Origin: Isochrysis galbana
Taxonomy: Eukaryota; Haptophyta; Isochrysidales; Isochrysidaceae
Direction of reading: 5' to 3'
Assembly: GCA_018136815.1 (NCBI GenBank)
Contig: CM030933.1
Coordinates: 372,001-436,000 of the forward strand
Length of the DNA stretch: 64,000 bases
A program made the translations under genes and the position numbers. Each line of letters opens with the position of its first letter. Position 1 is the first letter of the stretch. Positions 32,482-43,044 of the stretch are shown piece after piece. A model generated the notes under the pieces. The model made no database searches and had not been told where the DNA came from. It worked only from the letters and a program-made list of their open reading frames with translations.

Positions 32482-35400
32482 ATGGGGCGCCCCGTCGTGC
32501 TGCTGGTGCTGGCAGCGCTGCTGGTGGGCGTGGCGGCGGAGGGGGGGGCGAGCCGGCCGAGCACGACCAAGAAGCCGCCGCTCCCACAAGCCGACGAGCC
32601 TGCTGCCACCCGCCCGCATGCAGCGCAGCAACAGCTCTCGCGCCTCGCGCTCGCCAAGACGGTGATCGGCGCTGCAAACGCTGTCCAACCGTACCTGCGC
32701 AACCCGCTGCGCTTACCGCCGCACCTGGGCGCTTTTGTCGGCCTCCTCCTCCTCTCGGTCTACCAGCTCATCAAGACTGCTATGTCTGTCTTCACCTTCA
32801 TCGCCAAGCCAGCCGACTTTGCCTTCAACCTGTGCCTCGCCTCTGGCCTGCACTACGCCGCCCTGATCGCGCTGCGCGGCTGGCCAGCGCAGATGCGCGC
32901 GATGGGCGCTCCGGACCGACAGGGGTATAGCATGGGAAGCGTCACCTCCTTCGTGGCTGCACTGTACGTTTCGCTCAAGGGAGAGAGATTGGGCTCAGCC
33001 ATTTTCGGCGCCCTTCATCTCATCTGCTTCGGTCTCGACTTGGGTTCACGCCTACCCGGCGGGCGTGCGGTCTTCGGAGTCCTCTTGGGCGCGTATGTGC
33101 GTTTCTTTCGCTGGCTGCTCTCAATGGTTGGAATCGAAATCAGGCTACCCGTATGGGCCGTGGACACGCAAGCGAAGAAAGCCACAAAGTTGAAGGCGAG
33201 TACTTCATCGTTCTCTTCGTTCGCCTCTTGGCTGGGATTGTCAGGCGTCGATGGTGAAGCGTCGCCCGACCCGGCTGCCATCGCCGCCGCAAGGGTCGCC
33301 GCCTTGTCCAAGTTGCAGCATGCCACAGCGGTGCTCCTCACTCCAGGCACATCATTCGAGCTCCTTCCTCCATCGATTGTGCTCGGAGCGCGCGCGCTTT
33401 CTGAATCCGAGCTGATGAAACTGAAGGATGCCATCGCTGCAGCAAGGGGCACACCGGGCGTTGACGTAATTGGCCGATCTGCCGCCTGGAATCCTAAGTG
33501 GCTCGGACTGGGGGAGGATGCTGGCACCTCAAAAAGTCATTCACCCCTTTGGTTTGTCCCGCACAGCAACGCTTCCTCCAATGGTTTCGACGGTTGGGAG
33601 CGCTCGTCTGCCACACATGTCAGCCACGCTGCCGCTGCTGCCATTGCTGCCTCCAACGCCACGGCCGCACGCGCGAAAGCCCAGGCAGCCGCTCACGCCG
33701 GGACTCAGGGCGCGAGTTCGGATACTGCGAAGACGGAAACAGCTCAAAAGTCCAACATTAGCTCCTCCGCTAGCACTAATGCTTCCAGAAGATCGCCGGG
33801 ATCCAATGGTCCGGCTGTGGTGTGGCCCCGCACTGGCTGGATCATACGCAAGGAGACGGTGGAGGTGGGGCCAATTCTCAACGATTTGAATCGCTACCTG
33901 GCCTTCCTTGCTCGTGCGGCAGATGCAGGTGCAAGGAGCGCTCAAATGGCAGCACTGAAGACGGTACAAGAACCGGCGAGGAAGGCCGAGCTGCGCGACA
34001 AGAGCAATCGGGCGCCAGCTCATGCTGTAGGCGACAACGGAGATGCACTAGATGAGTTGGACTCTTACTTGGACGAGCTCGACTGTGACGACATGGCCTT
34101 GGAGAAGTCCGAGTCTTCGGTGGATGATCTCACGTCCAACATCAATGAACTAGATAGGCTGGATCCCCACGTCGAGGATCGGTCCAAAGCCACCACGCAG
34201 GTCAGCTCATCAGTCTCTTCAGATGGTGGCGCCGACCCCAACGCTAGCAAGAATACGGCTTCCACCGTTTCCCTTGCCACCGGAGAAAGCACTGCTGGGG
34301 TGCTGTTGTTTGTGCTCCAGGCTCGCGAGCCGCCTAAGCCAAAGGCATCAGAGCGTGCGCTAGGCTGGTGGCATTCCACCGGATCCGGTGTCGGCGGGCT
34401 GTTGGCTTCGACAGGCAGCTGGCTGAACTCTACGGTCGAAAAGATGATGCCGGATGAGACGTTTTCCGAAGGTGCTGGCGTTGATTCCCCAGGGAGAGAG
34501 AAGGGTACAAGAGCTGATGATGACAGACACGCCATTGAGGACCGGGCATTGAGCGCTGCCACTACAGGGGGGGCAAATTTTTTTACACCGATGGGCGAGG
34601 AGGACCTCGAGGAGTTGAAGGCGGCCGCCTCGGCCATATCACAATGGGGCGGCTCTGTTACGCGGCGCACCACCCAGACATTTACCCGCGCCGGGGATGG
34701 ACTGCGCGGAGCATTCACCTCCTCCTTCTCCTATTTCGGCCTCGGTGCCCAACCGCCCGCGCCACCACCGCGCAGAAGGGGAGCAAAGAAGCGTTGCGCA
34801 TCCAAATTGTCCAAATCGAAGCTGGCCAAGTCCAAGCTATCTAAGTCCAAGAAGAGCAAATCCAGCCTCGACGATTCCAGATCACGAGCGAAGTCGCGCA
34901 AGGCGGCTACGAAGGCGAGACCTAAGGGCGCAAAGCGTGCTGCACGACCAACAACGTACCTTGCGAGAGCAAGCCAGCCAAAGCCACCTGTTCGCTCCTC
35001 ACAGCTCCTCGCATATGCGATGGCGCGTGAGCACCAAATGCAGCTGGCGCTACAAGTCGCAGCCGCTTTGGGCGCAGCCGACCCGCAAGCTCCCGAGCAG
35101 CTAGCCGAGTTAGCTCGGGAGCTCTCCCTCGCCTTCGCCCAGAAGGGCGTGACGCCTCGTAGCGGCACGACCGTCGAGATCACCACCACCACTATCACGG
35201 CCACTCCTGGTGGTAACTTTGGTGGGGTCCAAGGTGGAGCAGGGCTTGGTGAGCCGAAGTCTCTCATCGAACCGCTTGGGCCTGCGGCCCCGCTTAGTGA
35301 TCACCGCGCACTAGTGCCTTATAACCCGGCTGCGGCGGCCAGCTCGCAAAGATCTTCTCACTACGCTGACTTTCTTGTGTCGGAGTTGCGGCGCCTCGTG

Positions 35401-37443
35401 GACGAAGGTGTCGATACTGGCGCGACAGCCGCCGCAGCAGTGGCGGCAGCGCGGCGGGCAGAGCGCTTGAATGCGGCTCGAAGGCGCGAGGAAACACGCC
35501 GACGACGGCAGCGTGCGGCACATCAGCGAGCGCGCAAAGCAGTTGGCAGCAGTGATGCTGTGCTGCTCTCTCGCCTTGATGGTGTTGTGAGCAAAGCAAT
35601 CGACAAAGGCAAAGCAGACGAAATCACGAGCGTCCAGCAGAAGCGCTCAAACGCACTGGCAAGAGAGAAGGAGAAATCGACTCCGACGCGTAGCACGAAG
35701 CGCATCGGACTCAACAAGGGTAAGAAGCGCGTCAAGCACCAAGAGAAGGAAAACCAGGAGCACGCGTCGACGCCGGGTAGTCTCTTTTCACGCTTGGGGC
35801 TCTCCGGTCTTGAAAGGAGCTCAACTATGGCGCTGCAATCGGCGTCGGAAGGGTTGGTGGCGGCAGCATCCTCGGCGGGTGGACTTTTTTCTGGGCTTTG
35901 GGATAGTGGCAGTAAGAGTGAAATGGTGACCATCGATGAGCTCGACGATCTTGCCGACGCCGAAATATCGTCAAGCACAGGCGCCGAGGAAGGCTCGGCA
36001 ATGGTCTCCACAACTGCTGCAGAGATGCCGATGTTGCAAAACGAAGTTAGGGACTACGGTACCTCAGCGAGATCACTACTCAAGAAGTCGGGAAAAAAGA
36101 AGAAGTCTAGTGTTGCTAGGAAGAGAAGCTCGAAGCAAGGTCCCTTAACTGCCGTCAAAACTCCCAAGAAAGGAGCTAGACCAGAAATGACCGCTCGTGG
36201 CCAACGGCAAATGAGCGCTAAGCCAGCCAGGTCGAAGAAGCAGAAAAGTAGCATGGCAAGCAGTATTTCTAGGACCAAGAAGAAAGGCGTGGTAAGGCGG
36301 AAGTCGCGTGGTGTGCGTAATGTGACCCTCGCGACTTCCGGGAATTCAAACGCCACTGTTTTGGGAGCCTCCGCCAACATGATCGCCTTGGACAATGACG
36401 ACGTTGCACGGGGTGCTCCAGCCATAGGCTCCGGTACGACTGCACCTGCAGAGGAGCTCAGGGGAGTTCCAGAGGGGCCGTCGATGAATGACATTATCGT
36501 AGCACTCACTACCGGTGGGATGCGTGAAGGCAGCGTGGTGGCCTCCACTGGTTCGGATGATCCAGTGGTAAATGATGGTGCTCTTGCCTCAATCGACTTG
36601 CAGCGCTCCAACGTCAATGCCACTACTCGAGACACACAGGATGCCGATATGGAGGTTGTTGGCTTATCTCAGGTTGCCGACTTCTTAGATTCCTGTGCAA
36701 CCGCAAGCACAGCCGAGGCCCTTGCCTCAGGTGGTACCCAGAATGCCTTGGCTCTTGAGCTCTCAAATGCGAGAGCAAGCGAGGGCGACGTCGGAGGCTC
36801 AGATCGCCTCGCCCGTAGCACAAGGGGTGGGCAAAAGCGAAAACAGGCCGGGAGAAGCGCAGCTAAGGGATCCGGGAAGACGTCTGCTTCGCTTGTGAAG
36901 AGGCGCACAACGGCGACGAGTACCAGCAAGAAAAGCTTTCGCGTTGTGTCAAGAGGCATCGAGCTCTCAGCGCCCGATGGCTTGGGCTCCTCGATGGAAG
37001 TGCCAATCCTCAAACAGCCTTTGAGGGCCTCTGTCAAGGCGTCTCCTAGGCCACCCGCCAGGCGGAAGCGGAGGTCGACGAGTATAAGGCAGATGCCGCC
37101 ACGCACCGGCCACATTCAGAGCGACGTGTTTATCAACGGTTTAGGCGAGGAGGCGCTCGGGACAGTAGAAGCCAACAACGAGCGCTATGTGATGACGTCG
37201 CAAATTCCGCCTGAGAGTGGTTCCGAGGGTGGTTCATATGGAGGCAATTTGGCTGGTGATGGAGAGGATGCGGTCGAGTTGCCTCAGTTTCCTGCGTCCA
37301 TCAAGCCACATGCGCACCGATTCCCGCCGCCTTCGCGTCCATCCAGAATTGCGGGTGTGGATGAGGCTTCCTCAAATTCTAGTCTTATAGATGACTACCT
37401 CAGTTCGGCCGAGGTCGAAGTTCTTGATGACGGCCATGGTTGA
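32482..37443 (+). CDS. Large signal-peptide/membrane protein with disordered basic tail
   Basis: The protein has 1653 residues, from the ATG at 32482 (an upstream GTG is ignored) to a TGA at 37441-37443, without introns. 'MGRPVVLLVLAALLVGVAAE' is a clear signal peptide. Hydrophobic segments follow within residues 75-230 ('AFVGLLLLSVYQLIKTAM', 'SAIFGALHLICFGLDL', 'AVFGVLLGAYVRFFRWLL'), so the N-terminal region is probably membrane-embedded. The remaining 1400 residues are low complexity: Ser/Ala/Thr-rich with acidic islands (about 530-560) and strikingly basic Lys-Ser arrays ('KLSKSKLAKSKLSKSKK', about 772-790; again near 1200-1270). The fold is unknown to me. Lys/Ser arrays recall wall- or mineral-associated proteins, but that is an analogy, not an identification. 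Confidence 0.7.
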   Translation: MGRPVVLLVLAALLVGVAAEGGASRPSTTKKPPLPQADEPAATRPHAAQQQLSRLALAKTVIGAANAVQPYLRNPLRLPPHLGAFVGLLLLSVYQLIKTAMSVFTFIAKPADFAFNLCLASGLHYAALIALRGWPAQMRAMGAPDRQGYSMGSVTSFVAALYVSLKGERLGSAIFGALHLICFGLDLGSRLPGGRAVFGVLLGAYVRFFRWLLSMVGIEIRLPVWAVDTQAKKATKLKASTSSFSSFASWLGLSGVDGEASPDPAAIAAARVAALSKLQHATAVLLTPGTSFELLPPSIVLGARALSESELMKLKDAIAAARGTPGVDVIGRSAAWNPKWLGLGEDAGTSKSHSPLWFVPHSNASSNGFDGWERSSATHVSHAAAAAIAASNATAARAKAQAAAHAGTQGASSDTAKTETAQKSNISSSASTNASRRSPGSNGPAVVWPRTGWIIRKETVEVGPILNDLNRYLAFLARAADAGARSAQMAALKTVQEPARKAELRDKSNRAPAHAVGDNGDALDELDSYLDELDCDDMALEKSESSVDDLTSNINELDRLDPHVEDRSKATTQVSSSVSSDGGADPNASKNTASTVSLATGESTAGVLLFVLQAREPPKPKASERALGWWHSTGSGVGGLLASTGSWLNSTVEKMMPDETFSEGAGVDSPGREKGTRADDDRHAIEDRALSAATTGGANFFTPMGEEDLEELKAAASAISQWGGSVTRRTTQTFTRAGDGLRGAFTSSFSYFGLGAQPPAPPPRRRGAKKRCASKLSKSKLAKSKLSKSKKSKSSLDDSRSRAKSRKAATKARPKGAKRAARPTTYLARASQPKPPVRSSQLLAYAMAREHQMQLALQVAAALGAADPQAPEQLAELARELSLAFAQKGVTPRSGTTVEITTTTITATPGGNFGGVQGGAGLGEPKSLIEPLGPAAPLSDHRALVPYNPAAAASSQRSSHYADFLVSELRRLVDEGVDTGATAAAAVAAARRAERLNAARRREETRRRRQRAAHQRARKAVGSSDAVLLSRLDGVVSKAIDKGKADEITSVQQKRSNALAREKEKSTPTRSTKRIGLNKGKKRVKHQEKENQEHASTPGSLFSRLGLSGLERSSTMALQSASEGLVAAASSAGGLFSGLWDSGSKSEMVTIDELDDLADAEISSSTGAEEGSAMVSTTAAEMPMLQNEVRDYGTSARSLLKKSGKKKKSSVARKRSSKQGPLTAVKTPKKGARPEMTARGQRQMSAKPARSKKQKSSMASSISRTKKKGVVRRKSRGVRNVTLATSGNSNATVLGASANMIALDNDDVARGAPAIGSGTTAPAEELRGVPEGPSMNDIIVALTTGGMREGSVVASTGSDDPVVNDGALASIDLQRSNVNATTRDTQDADMEVVGLSQVADFLDSCATASTAEALASGGTQNALALELSNARASEGDVGGSDRLARSTRGGQKRKQAGRSAAKGSGKTSASLVKRRTTATSTSKKSFRVVSRGIELSAPDGLGSSMEVPILKQPLRASVKASPRPPARRKRRSTSIRQMPPRTGHIQSDVFINGLGEEALGTVEANNERYVMTSQIPPESGSEGGSYGGNLAGDGEDAVELPQFPASIKPHAHRFPPPSRPSRIAGVDEASSNSSLIDDYLSSAEVEVLDDGHG

Positions 37444-38939
37444 GCATTATTGGGCAATGATGGTTGATGTGCGCTGGTCACTTACTGTACGAGGTACTCG
37501 CGACGACAGGCGACGAGTAGGAGACAACGTGATCTGAAAGTGCTTCTACTGCTCTTCCATGGCACAAGCGCTTGGAGACTTCTTGTGTGAAGAGCTGAAC
37601 ACGCATGGTCCATCACTAAGGTATCCTAGCCCATTCCTTGCGACGGATTCGGGTGTCCCGAAGGTCTGCGCCCTTTGATCTGGAGTTACTTGTGCCTTTG
37701 CCTAAGGTAGGTGCGGGTGCGCACATGGAGCTTTGACGGCAACATGATTGCGCGGTCGCAGCATACTCATCACCAGCCCGCCTCTCTCTCTGCCCGGAGC
37801 TTTGAAAGCGTTTTCCATGGCACCGCTGTGTGTGCACAATTCCTGAGGAAAGGGCAATGGTCAACGAGGCCAAGCTTCAAGCTCTCCCACCCCTTGTCCT
37901 ATTTCTCCTTTTTTCAGAGTTCTGTCTCGTGTAGGCTCTTGTGAGGTTGAGCAGTAGTTGTTGTGTGCGGCATGCACTTCGACATCGGGATCGGGCGGTC
38001 GTTGGCGGCTACTAGTGGTGGGGCCGCGAGGATAGAGGATCTTAAACTAGCAGCGCACAAGAAACCCATCACCCTGGGCGTGTCGAACCATAGATAGAGC
38101 CAGACCGCGTGCCGCGAGATCCGCACACTTTCCACGAGGCGCAGCCCCCAGTCGGAGCTGGGTGATGTGGCTGGTTGGAGACTGGGTGTTGATGTTGCTG
38201 GGTGGTGTGAGAAGTCATGGGCGCTGGTCGGAGCTGCTGGCGGGTCAGGGGCGTCGGCGGTGGGGAGGTGGGAGGGCGGTGCTGGATGGGAGGGCGTACG
38301 TGGACGACACGCCTCCGCTACCATGTGGTTGTGCTGAGTGATGCGGGACTGTGGCTGCTGTGTGTGATGATGTGGAGGGGCTGTGCATGTGTGCATGGTA
38401 GTAACATGTGAGGTACAAATGGAGGAGGGCACAGGGGATGGAGTGGCACGGACGGGAGAGGCGCGCGCAGATGAGGGCGAAAGCGAGGGTTCGGTCTCGG
38501 ACTCGGACGGCATGAGGATGGGCGGGACGAGCACGGAAGGCACAAGCAAACAGGAGGGGCACGGGAGCGCTCGAGCGGTGGCGCTGATCGCAGGAACAAC
38601 GAACAAGGGAGAGGACACTCGCGGGGAAAAGTAAACACAGGGAAGGGAAACACGCGGGAAGAGAAAGGGATGAAACGAGGCCGGACACTCAAGGGAACAC
38701 TCGGGGAGAGAACGGGGGAAAGAGAGAGGAGAGACGGACCTAATGGGGCGACGCGGGGAGGGGGCGTCGGAGCGTGACAGCGAAGAGGGGGTCTCGCGGG
38801 GAAACCTGATGGCGGGAAGGAAACGCAATGCAGGGAGGGGGCACCGGGGCGTGACGGCGGGGAGGGAGTCACGCGAGGAAAGCCTAACGGTCGGGAATGT
38901 ACAATGTACATAGGGGAAGGTGGGGCAACCCCCGCTACC
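37444..38939. other. Intergenic stretch; possible degenerate retroelement body
   Basis: A minus frame of 304 codons (37914-38828) is Pro/Ser-rich with no domain and I do not call it. The AG-rich 38560-38900 part leads into a retroelement tail, so part of this may be that element's body. Its 5' hairpin was not found. Confidence 0.3.
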
Positions 38940-39056
38940 CGCAACAGGGGGCAGGGGAGGAGGTGGAGGGAGGGAAGATGAGGGCGTTGTCGGAGTAGAG
39001 CAAGGGATACCTTGGGATAGTAGGTGTGTAGCCCAGAATCTTCAGATGTTTTTTTT
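38940..39056 (+). repeat. 3' terminal part of a retroelement
   Basis: 'ggtggagggagggaagatga' and 'taggtgtgtagcccagaatc' lead to 'ttcagatgtttttttt', ending at 39056. The segment matches the 3' UTRs of element A (25550-25653) and copy C (12530-12628). Confidence 0.65.
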
Positions 39057-39634
39057 CTCCCATCTAGGGTAGGGGCTCCTTTGCCGTCGAGGGCTTACGA
39101 CCTGCAGCACTAGGATTAAGGTGGTAGGTACAACTATCGGCGGGGCTTCTACGGCCGATCCCATGGGCGGCGGCCGCGCTGGCACGGGCCCGCTCCTCTG
39201 GGGCTATGGCTCCGCAACCCTTAGCAGAAGGGCCGCTGGGCCGCGGCTGTGGAGAGCCATCCACCTGGGCCATGATCGGGCCCGGATGGCTGGTTCCTCC
39301 CATTGTCGCGATCGCCGAGGGTGGGCCTCCTCCCCCACCCCTCTCCTCGCCGCCAGCGTGGCAGCGAGGAGCGAGCGCAAGGCGGGTCTGGTGGGCATAT
39401 GCGCGGCCTCTTGGGCGCAGAAGCGGGGCAGGTCGGCAACACCGATATGTGGGGCAACTCTCGTGCCGCTGGGCGCGCAATGATGGCCGCAGGTGCCGCG
39501 TTCTGGCGGCCATTCTGGCGGGCTCTCAACGTTGGTGTTGAACGTCTGCATGCGAGGCGGCAGAATTCGAGGTGGTGGCGGGCAGGAGCGGCGCTCCCCG
39601 GCTACGAGGCGCATGCAGATTCGTCCAGATTGCC

Positions 39635-40176
39635 TTGGGGCTCCATGCACGGGCGTGGCTTGCTGTGCATAGCCTCCTAGAGTCCGCGCTTGGCGTCGGA
39701 GTTGAATATCGCCGGATATCAGCAGAAGCATGCGCAAGGAGTGTCCGTGCCGTACGTGTTGGTGTGAGCGCTGAGGTTGGTTTCAAGAGCTGTGAGTAGG
39801 CTCATATGGAAGATCAGAGTAAATGCTCTCTAGCTCATATTTTTTGGTGTATTTTACAGGCCCTCCCGGAGACTTAAAGGCGTCTAAGTCCAAAAAATAC
39901 CCATTGCTGTCTTTTCTCAAGTTACCGTGGCTCAAAAGACGGATTGCAAGTCCCTAAAATTCACCAGAAAATATGAGGTAGAGAGCATTTACTCTGATCT
40001 TCCATATGAGCCTACTCACAGCTCTTGAAACCAACCTCAGCGCTCACACCAACACGTACGGCACGGACACTCCTTGCGCATGCTTATGCTGATATCCGGC
40101 GATATTCAACTCCGACGCCAAGCGCGGACTCTAGGAGGCTATGCACAGCAAGCCACGCCCGTGCATGGAGCCCCAA
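39635..40176. repeat. 213-bp near-perfect inverted repeat (fold-back)
   Basis: The left arm (39635 to about 39851) is the reverse complement of the right arm (about 39963-40176), with only about four mismatches; the loop is about 110 bp. Examples: 'ggctccatgcacgggcgtgg' at 39639 against 'ccacgcccgtgcatggagcc' at 40153-40172. The right arm ends 12 bp from the transposase stop codon. In the loop, 'ttttacaggccctcc' resembles a hAT end. It is absent from transposon 2, so it was probably acquired by transposon 1. Confidence 0.9.
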
Positions 40177-40188
40177 CACAACCTGCGA

Positions 40189-43044
40189 CTAGAACACGCA
40201 CTCTTCGCACTCATCAAGCAACAGGTACCAAGCACCGTGCTCCACGGATGACAGTGAGTCGTCGTCCGCCGCTGTGGTGAAGTACGAATCGTGCGACAGG
40301 TAATGCGCGGCCGTTGTGTCATCAACGTCATAGTACACCAGCCAGTTTGCGACGTCCTCGCCATCTAGCTCAGTGTCGTCCATATTTGCTTCGAGGATGG
40401 TGCCTTGCAGCCACCCAGCTCCATCCCAATAGCACATCACCGTCCGATCGGTCAGATCCTCTGTCTCAGCCGGTGGGACGCGCTGCTGTGGATGCCAACC
40501 GGTTGCACCGCTGCAAACCATGCCGTGCGCTGCAGCCGCGTGATCTTGGGACGACCCGGCACCTGATATGTCGGCATCCTCCCCTACTAGACTTCCCCCG
40601 TTGAGGAGGTTGCGGCACCTTGTCGACTTTGCATGGCACAGGTTGGTGCACATTGTGGCGGCTTCCCGGCAAGGGCAGCCACGTTGGCACGTGGCGGTGC
40701 ACGTACACGCTCCTACCACACCTTTACCCTGCGCTCCAGAAGTCGAACGGGACTTGCCACCGGTGTCGCCCTTGTACTTGTAGCGATGATCGGTCTTATA
40801 GTTTTGGCGTTTCTCAGTGAGAGATTTGCGCTGTTGGCTACGCTTCCGTTTGTACTCTACTGTTTTCCGGAACATGCTGCGTTTCGCTCTGACAGACACT
40901 CGCTGCATCCACTGCGCGCGCTGCGCAGGCCTACTCTGCAGGCCAACGAGCTCGAAGAGGCGCGACTCCATCGTCCCGAAGGCCTCGATCCTGTCGTCTG
41001 TCTCACCTTTCAACAAGAGCTGCCTGCGAAATTTGTGGATGCAAACGTTCTGCACGTGTGCCATAGCGAGACCAGTGGAGCAAACGTAGTGTGTGGGCCT
41101 CAGCTGCTTCTCCTTGGTTCTGTAATGCAGTGCAACGGTGCCGACGCGCTCTGAGGCATTCTGGCACATTGCGCCACGCTCCGGGTGAATCACACCATCG
41201 ATATTGTTAAAGAACTTAGTCTTGAGCCACGCCTCCATTTCGGCCCGGAAGTCTGCACAATCATTCCACTGCCGGGACACGTATGGCTCACCGTTTGGCA
41301 ATGTCAGGTCATGCAAGCGGCAAGTCCGTAGCTTGCCGGTGAGGAAGCCCTTCCCCTCGTGGATATTGCTAAGGTGATTCACCATTTCTTCGATCCCTTG
41401 GACTGCAAGGGACGACATTGATGGTAACGGAGACTGCATGTCCGGAGATTGCTCTGTGCCTGCCGCGGCTGCTGCTTCCCTCGCAGTCCGAGCCTCGGTC
41501 TCCGCTTTCGCGCGCCAGTCCTTCGCGCTGCGCAAAGCTGCCGATGTAGATCGCTGCCATGATTTGACAAGAGGGTGAGCCTGCACATTCAGACCGCGAT
41601 GGTCTTTGGGCTGCCGCTTGTCCACTTCGCCTAGCTGAGTGATACGGTCCTTGCAACTGCACGTCTTATGAAGGCGATGTCCAACCTCGAACGCCTTTGC
41701 GCCTGCGTTCTTGCCCAAGTGGTTGGAGCAGTCGAAAACGCGAAGTTGGGAACAGTAGTTCGTGCGGCCGGTGGTTTGCTTCGCCTTGGCAAGCACTAGC
41801 GGGATCAACAAGTTCGTTGAGGCGTCACCGTCGAGCACGATACCGTCGAGGGAAGGACGAACACGCAGGTTGTACTTGTCAATGAGGGCGTCGAGATCGC
41901 CTTTCTCGAACCAGTCGACTATGTCATCCAGCATCTCGCCGCAGCCGATGGCGTCCATGGCCTTCGGAGTGAACTCAAAACCGCCCTTACCACTGAGCAT
42001 GTCCGTGCCAATGCAGTAGTGCCGATACGCGAGGATGCCCCCGGAGTCGAGGTCACACATTGTGCCTGAGCCATTGAGCGAGTTGCGTCCACGTGTGAGC
42101 CAGAACATGTCGTTCGTGAGGACGAGCTGTTCGATTGAACCGTATCGTACGACCAAGTAGCGCACCAACTCAAGCATCTCCTTCTGCAGCTTCTCGATCC
42201 ACGGTAGGAGCTTGCTAAGGTATCGGTCGAAGGTGTTATGCGACATCACTTGCTCCCCTTGCGCGATCGCCACAGTTGCGTAGTCCGAATACATCTGCCC
42301 TGCGAGCAGGCACCCAAGAACCTTCATCACGATGTACTCCGGTCGAGAGTTGGTTTGCTTCCTCCGCTTTTGCTTCCGCCGATCATTCTTAGTCAGCCCA
42401 TCGCCATCCTCATCCATTCCCTCCGAGCCCGAGTCCACGTCGAGATTGATACGGCATGCCTTGCCCGTCTTGATGTTGATCATGTCCCCACACACTGAGC
42501 ACATGAACGGGAGCATCACCGAGTGAATGGCCATCTTCGACTCAGGAGCCACCGGGATGAACTCGGCCGAGCAGCACTTTGACTGCGTCTTCATCGCGAT
42601 GGAGTTGGCGAGCTCACGGACGTCCACGGTGGAGAACACGTCGAAGGCTGCGCTCGCAGTCGCAGCCTCGATGCGCGCCTTCAGCTCGCGCAGCTGCTTT
42701 GCTTCCTGGCGGTCGTGAGCTGCTGCCTCAGCAGGCGAGAAGATGTCACTGCGCCGGCGCTTGCGTGGGCCCGATGGAGGAGATGCGGCTGGCGATGCCC
42801 TTCCCTTGCCGCGTGGACGACCGCGCTTTGCTTGTGGCGCGCCTGCGCCATTCCGCATCGCCTCGGCTGCAGCTGGCCTCGCTGCTTTCTTTGGCCGGCC
42901 GCGAGGTCGAGGTGGAGGTGGGGCTTCCTCAGCCATGGGAAGCTCATGGTCCGAGTCTCCATCCGGCCCTTCCATCACCATCACTTCCTCCTCCCCAGCC
43001 TCTGAGGCCGAGTCGCTGAAGGCCTCCGCGCGAAGTCGCCGCAT
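40189..43044 (-). CDS. Transposase with AT-hooks, DDE-type core, CXC domain and SH3/Tudor-like tail
   Basis: The protein has 951 residues from the ATG at 43044 (upstream GTG in poly-Pro sequence ignored) to a TAG. Residues about 48-95 hold two AT-hooks ('RPRGRPKKA', 'AKRGRPRGKG'). The core has 'TNDMFWLTRGRNSLNGSG' (about 310-328), 'DGIVLDGDAST' (about 398-408) and 'CSNHLGKN' (about 436). That spacing resembles the 'RG-x-SLNG ... GDGD ... C-H' core of Mutator/Kolobok-type DDE transposases. A CXC cysteine cluster follows (about 778-803, 'CTCTATCQRGCPCREAA'), then a tail with 'YWDGAGWLQGTIL' and 'WLVYYDVDDTTAAHYL' (about 870-920) like a Tudor or chromo-barrel fold. No frame break is seen, so it may be active. 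The TTAA target supports a Kolobok-like assignment; the exact family is uncertain. Confidence 0.8.
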   Translation of the reverse strand: MRRLRAEAFSDSASEAGEEEVMVMEGPDGDSDHELPMAEEAPPPPRPRGRPKKAARPAAAEAMRNGAGAPQAKRGRPRGKGRASPAASPPSGPRKRRRSDIFSPAEAAAHDRQEAKQLRELKARIEAATASAAFDVFSTVDVRELANSIAMKTQSKCCSAEFIPVAPESKMAIHSVMLPFMCSVCGDMINIKTGKACRINLDVDSGSEGMDEDGDGLTKNDRRKQKRRKQTNSRPEYIVMKVLGCLLAGQMYSDYATVAIAQGEQVMSHNTFDRYLSKLLPWIEKLQKEMLELVRYLVVRYGSIEQLVLTNDMFWLTRGRNSLNGSGTMCDLDSGGILAYRHYCIGTDMLSGKGGFEFTPKAMDAIGCGEMLDDIVDWFEKGDLDALIDKYNLRVRPSLDGIVLDGDASTNLLIPLVLAKAKQTTGRTNYCSQLRVFDCSNHLGKNAGAKAFEVGHRLHKTCSCKDRITQLGEVDKRQPKDHRGLNVQAHPLVKSWQRSTSAALRSAKDWRAKAETEARTAREAAAAAGTEQSPDMQSPLPSMSSLAVQGIEEMVNHLSNIHEGKGFLTGKLRTCRLHDLTLPNGEPYVSRQWNDCADFRAEMEAWLKTKFFNNIDGVIHPERGAMCQNASERVGTVALHYRTKEKQLRPTHYVCSTGLAMAHVQNVCIHKFRRQLLLKGETDDRIEAFGTMESRLFELVGLQSRPAQRAQWMQRVSVRAKRSMFRKTVEYKRKRSQQRKSLTEKRQNYKTDHRYKYKGDTGGKSRSTSGAQGKGVVGACTCTATCQRGCPCREAATMCTNLCHAKSTRCRNLLNGGSLVGEDADISGAGSSQDHAAAAHGMVCSGATGWHPQQRVPPAETEDLTDRTVMCYWDGAGWLQGTILEANMDDTELDGEDVANWLVYYDVDDTTAAHYLSHDSYFTTAADDDSLSSVEHGAWYLLLDECEECVF

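Noticed and set aside
37914-38828. 304-codon minus-strand frame
   Set aside because: It is Pro/Ser-rich without a domain and lies over AG-rich sequence that probably belongs to a retroelement body. It could be a gene end, but there is nothing to support it.
40189-43044. Assignment of the TTAA transposase to the KDZ (Kyakuja/Dileera/Zisupton) group because of its cysteine cluster
   Set aside because: The cluster resembles tesmin/TSO1 CXC rather than KDZ-associated CxC domains, the core motifs differ from those I know for KDZ, and the target is TTAA.
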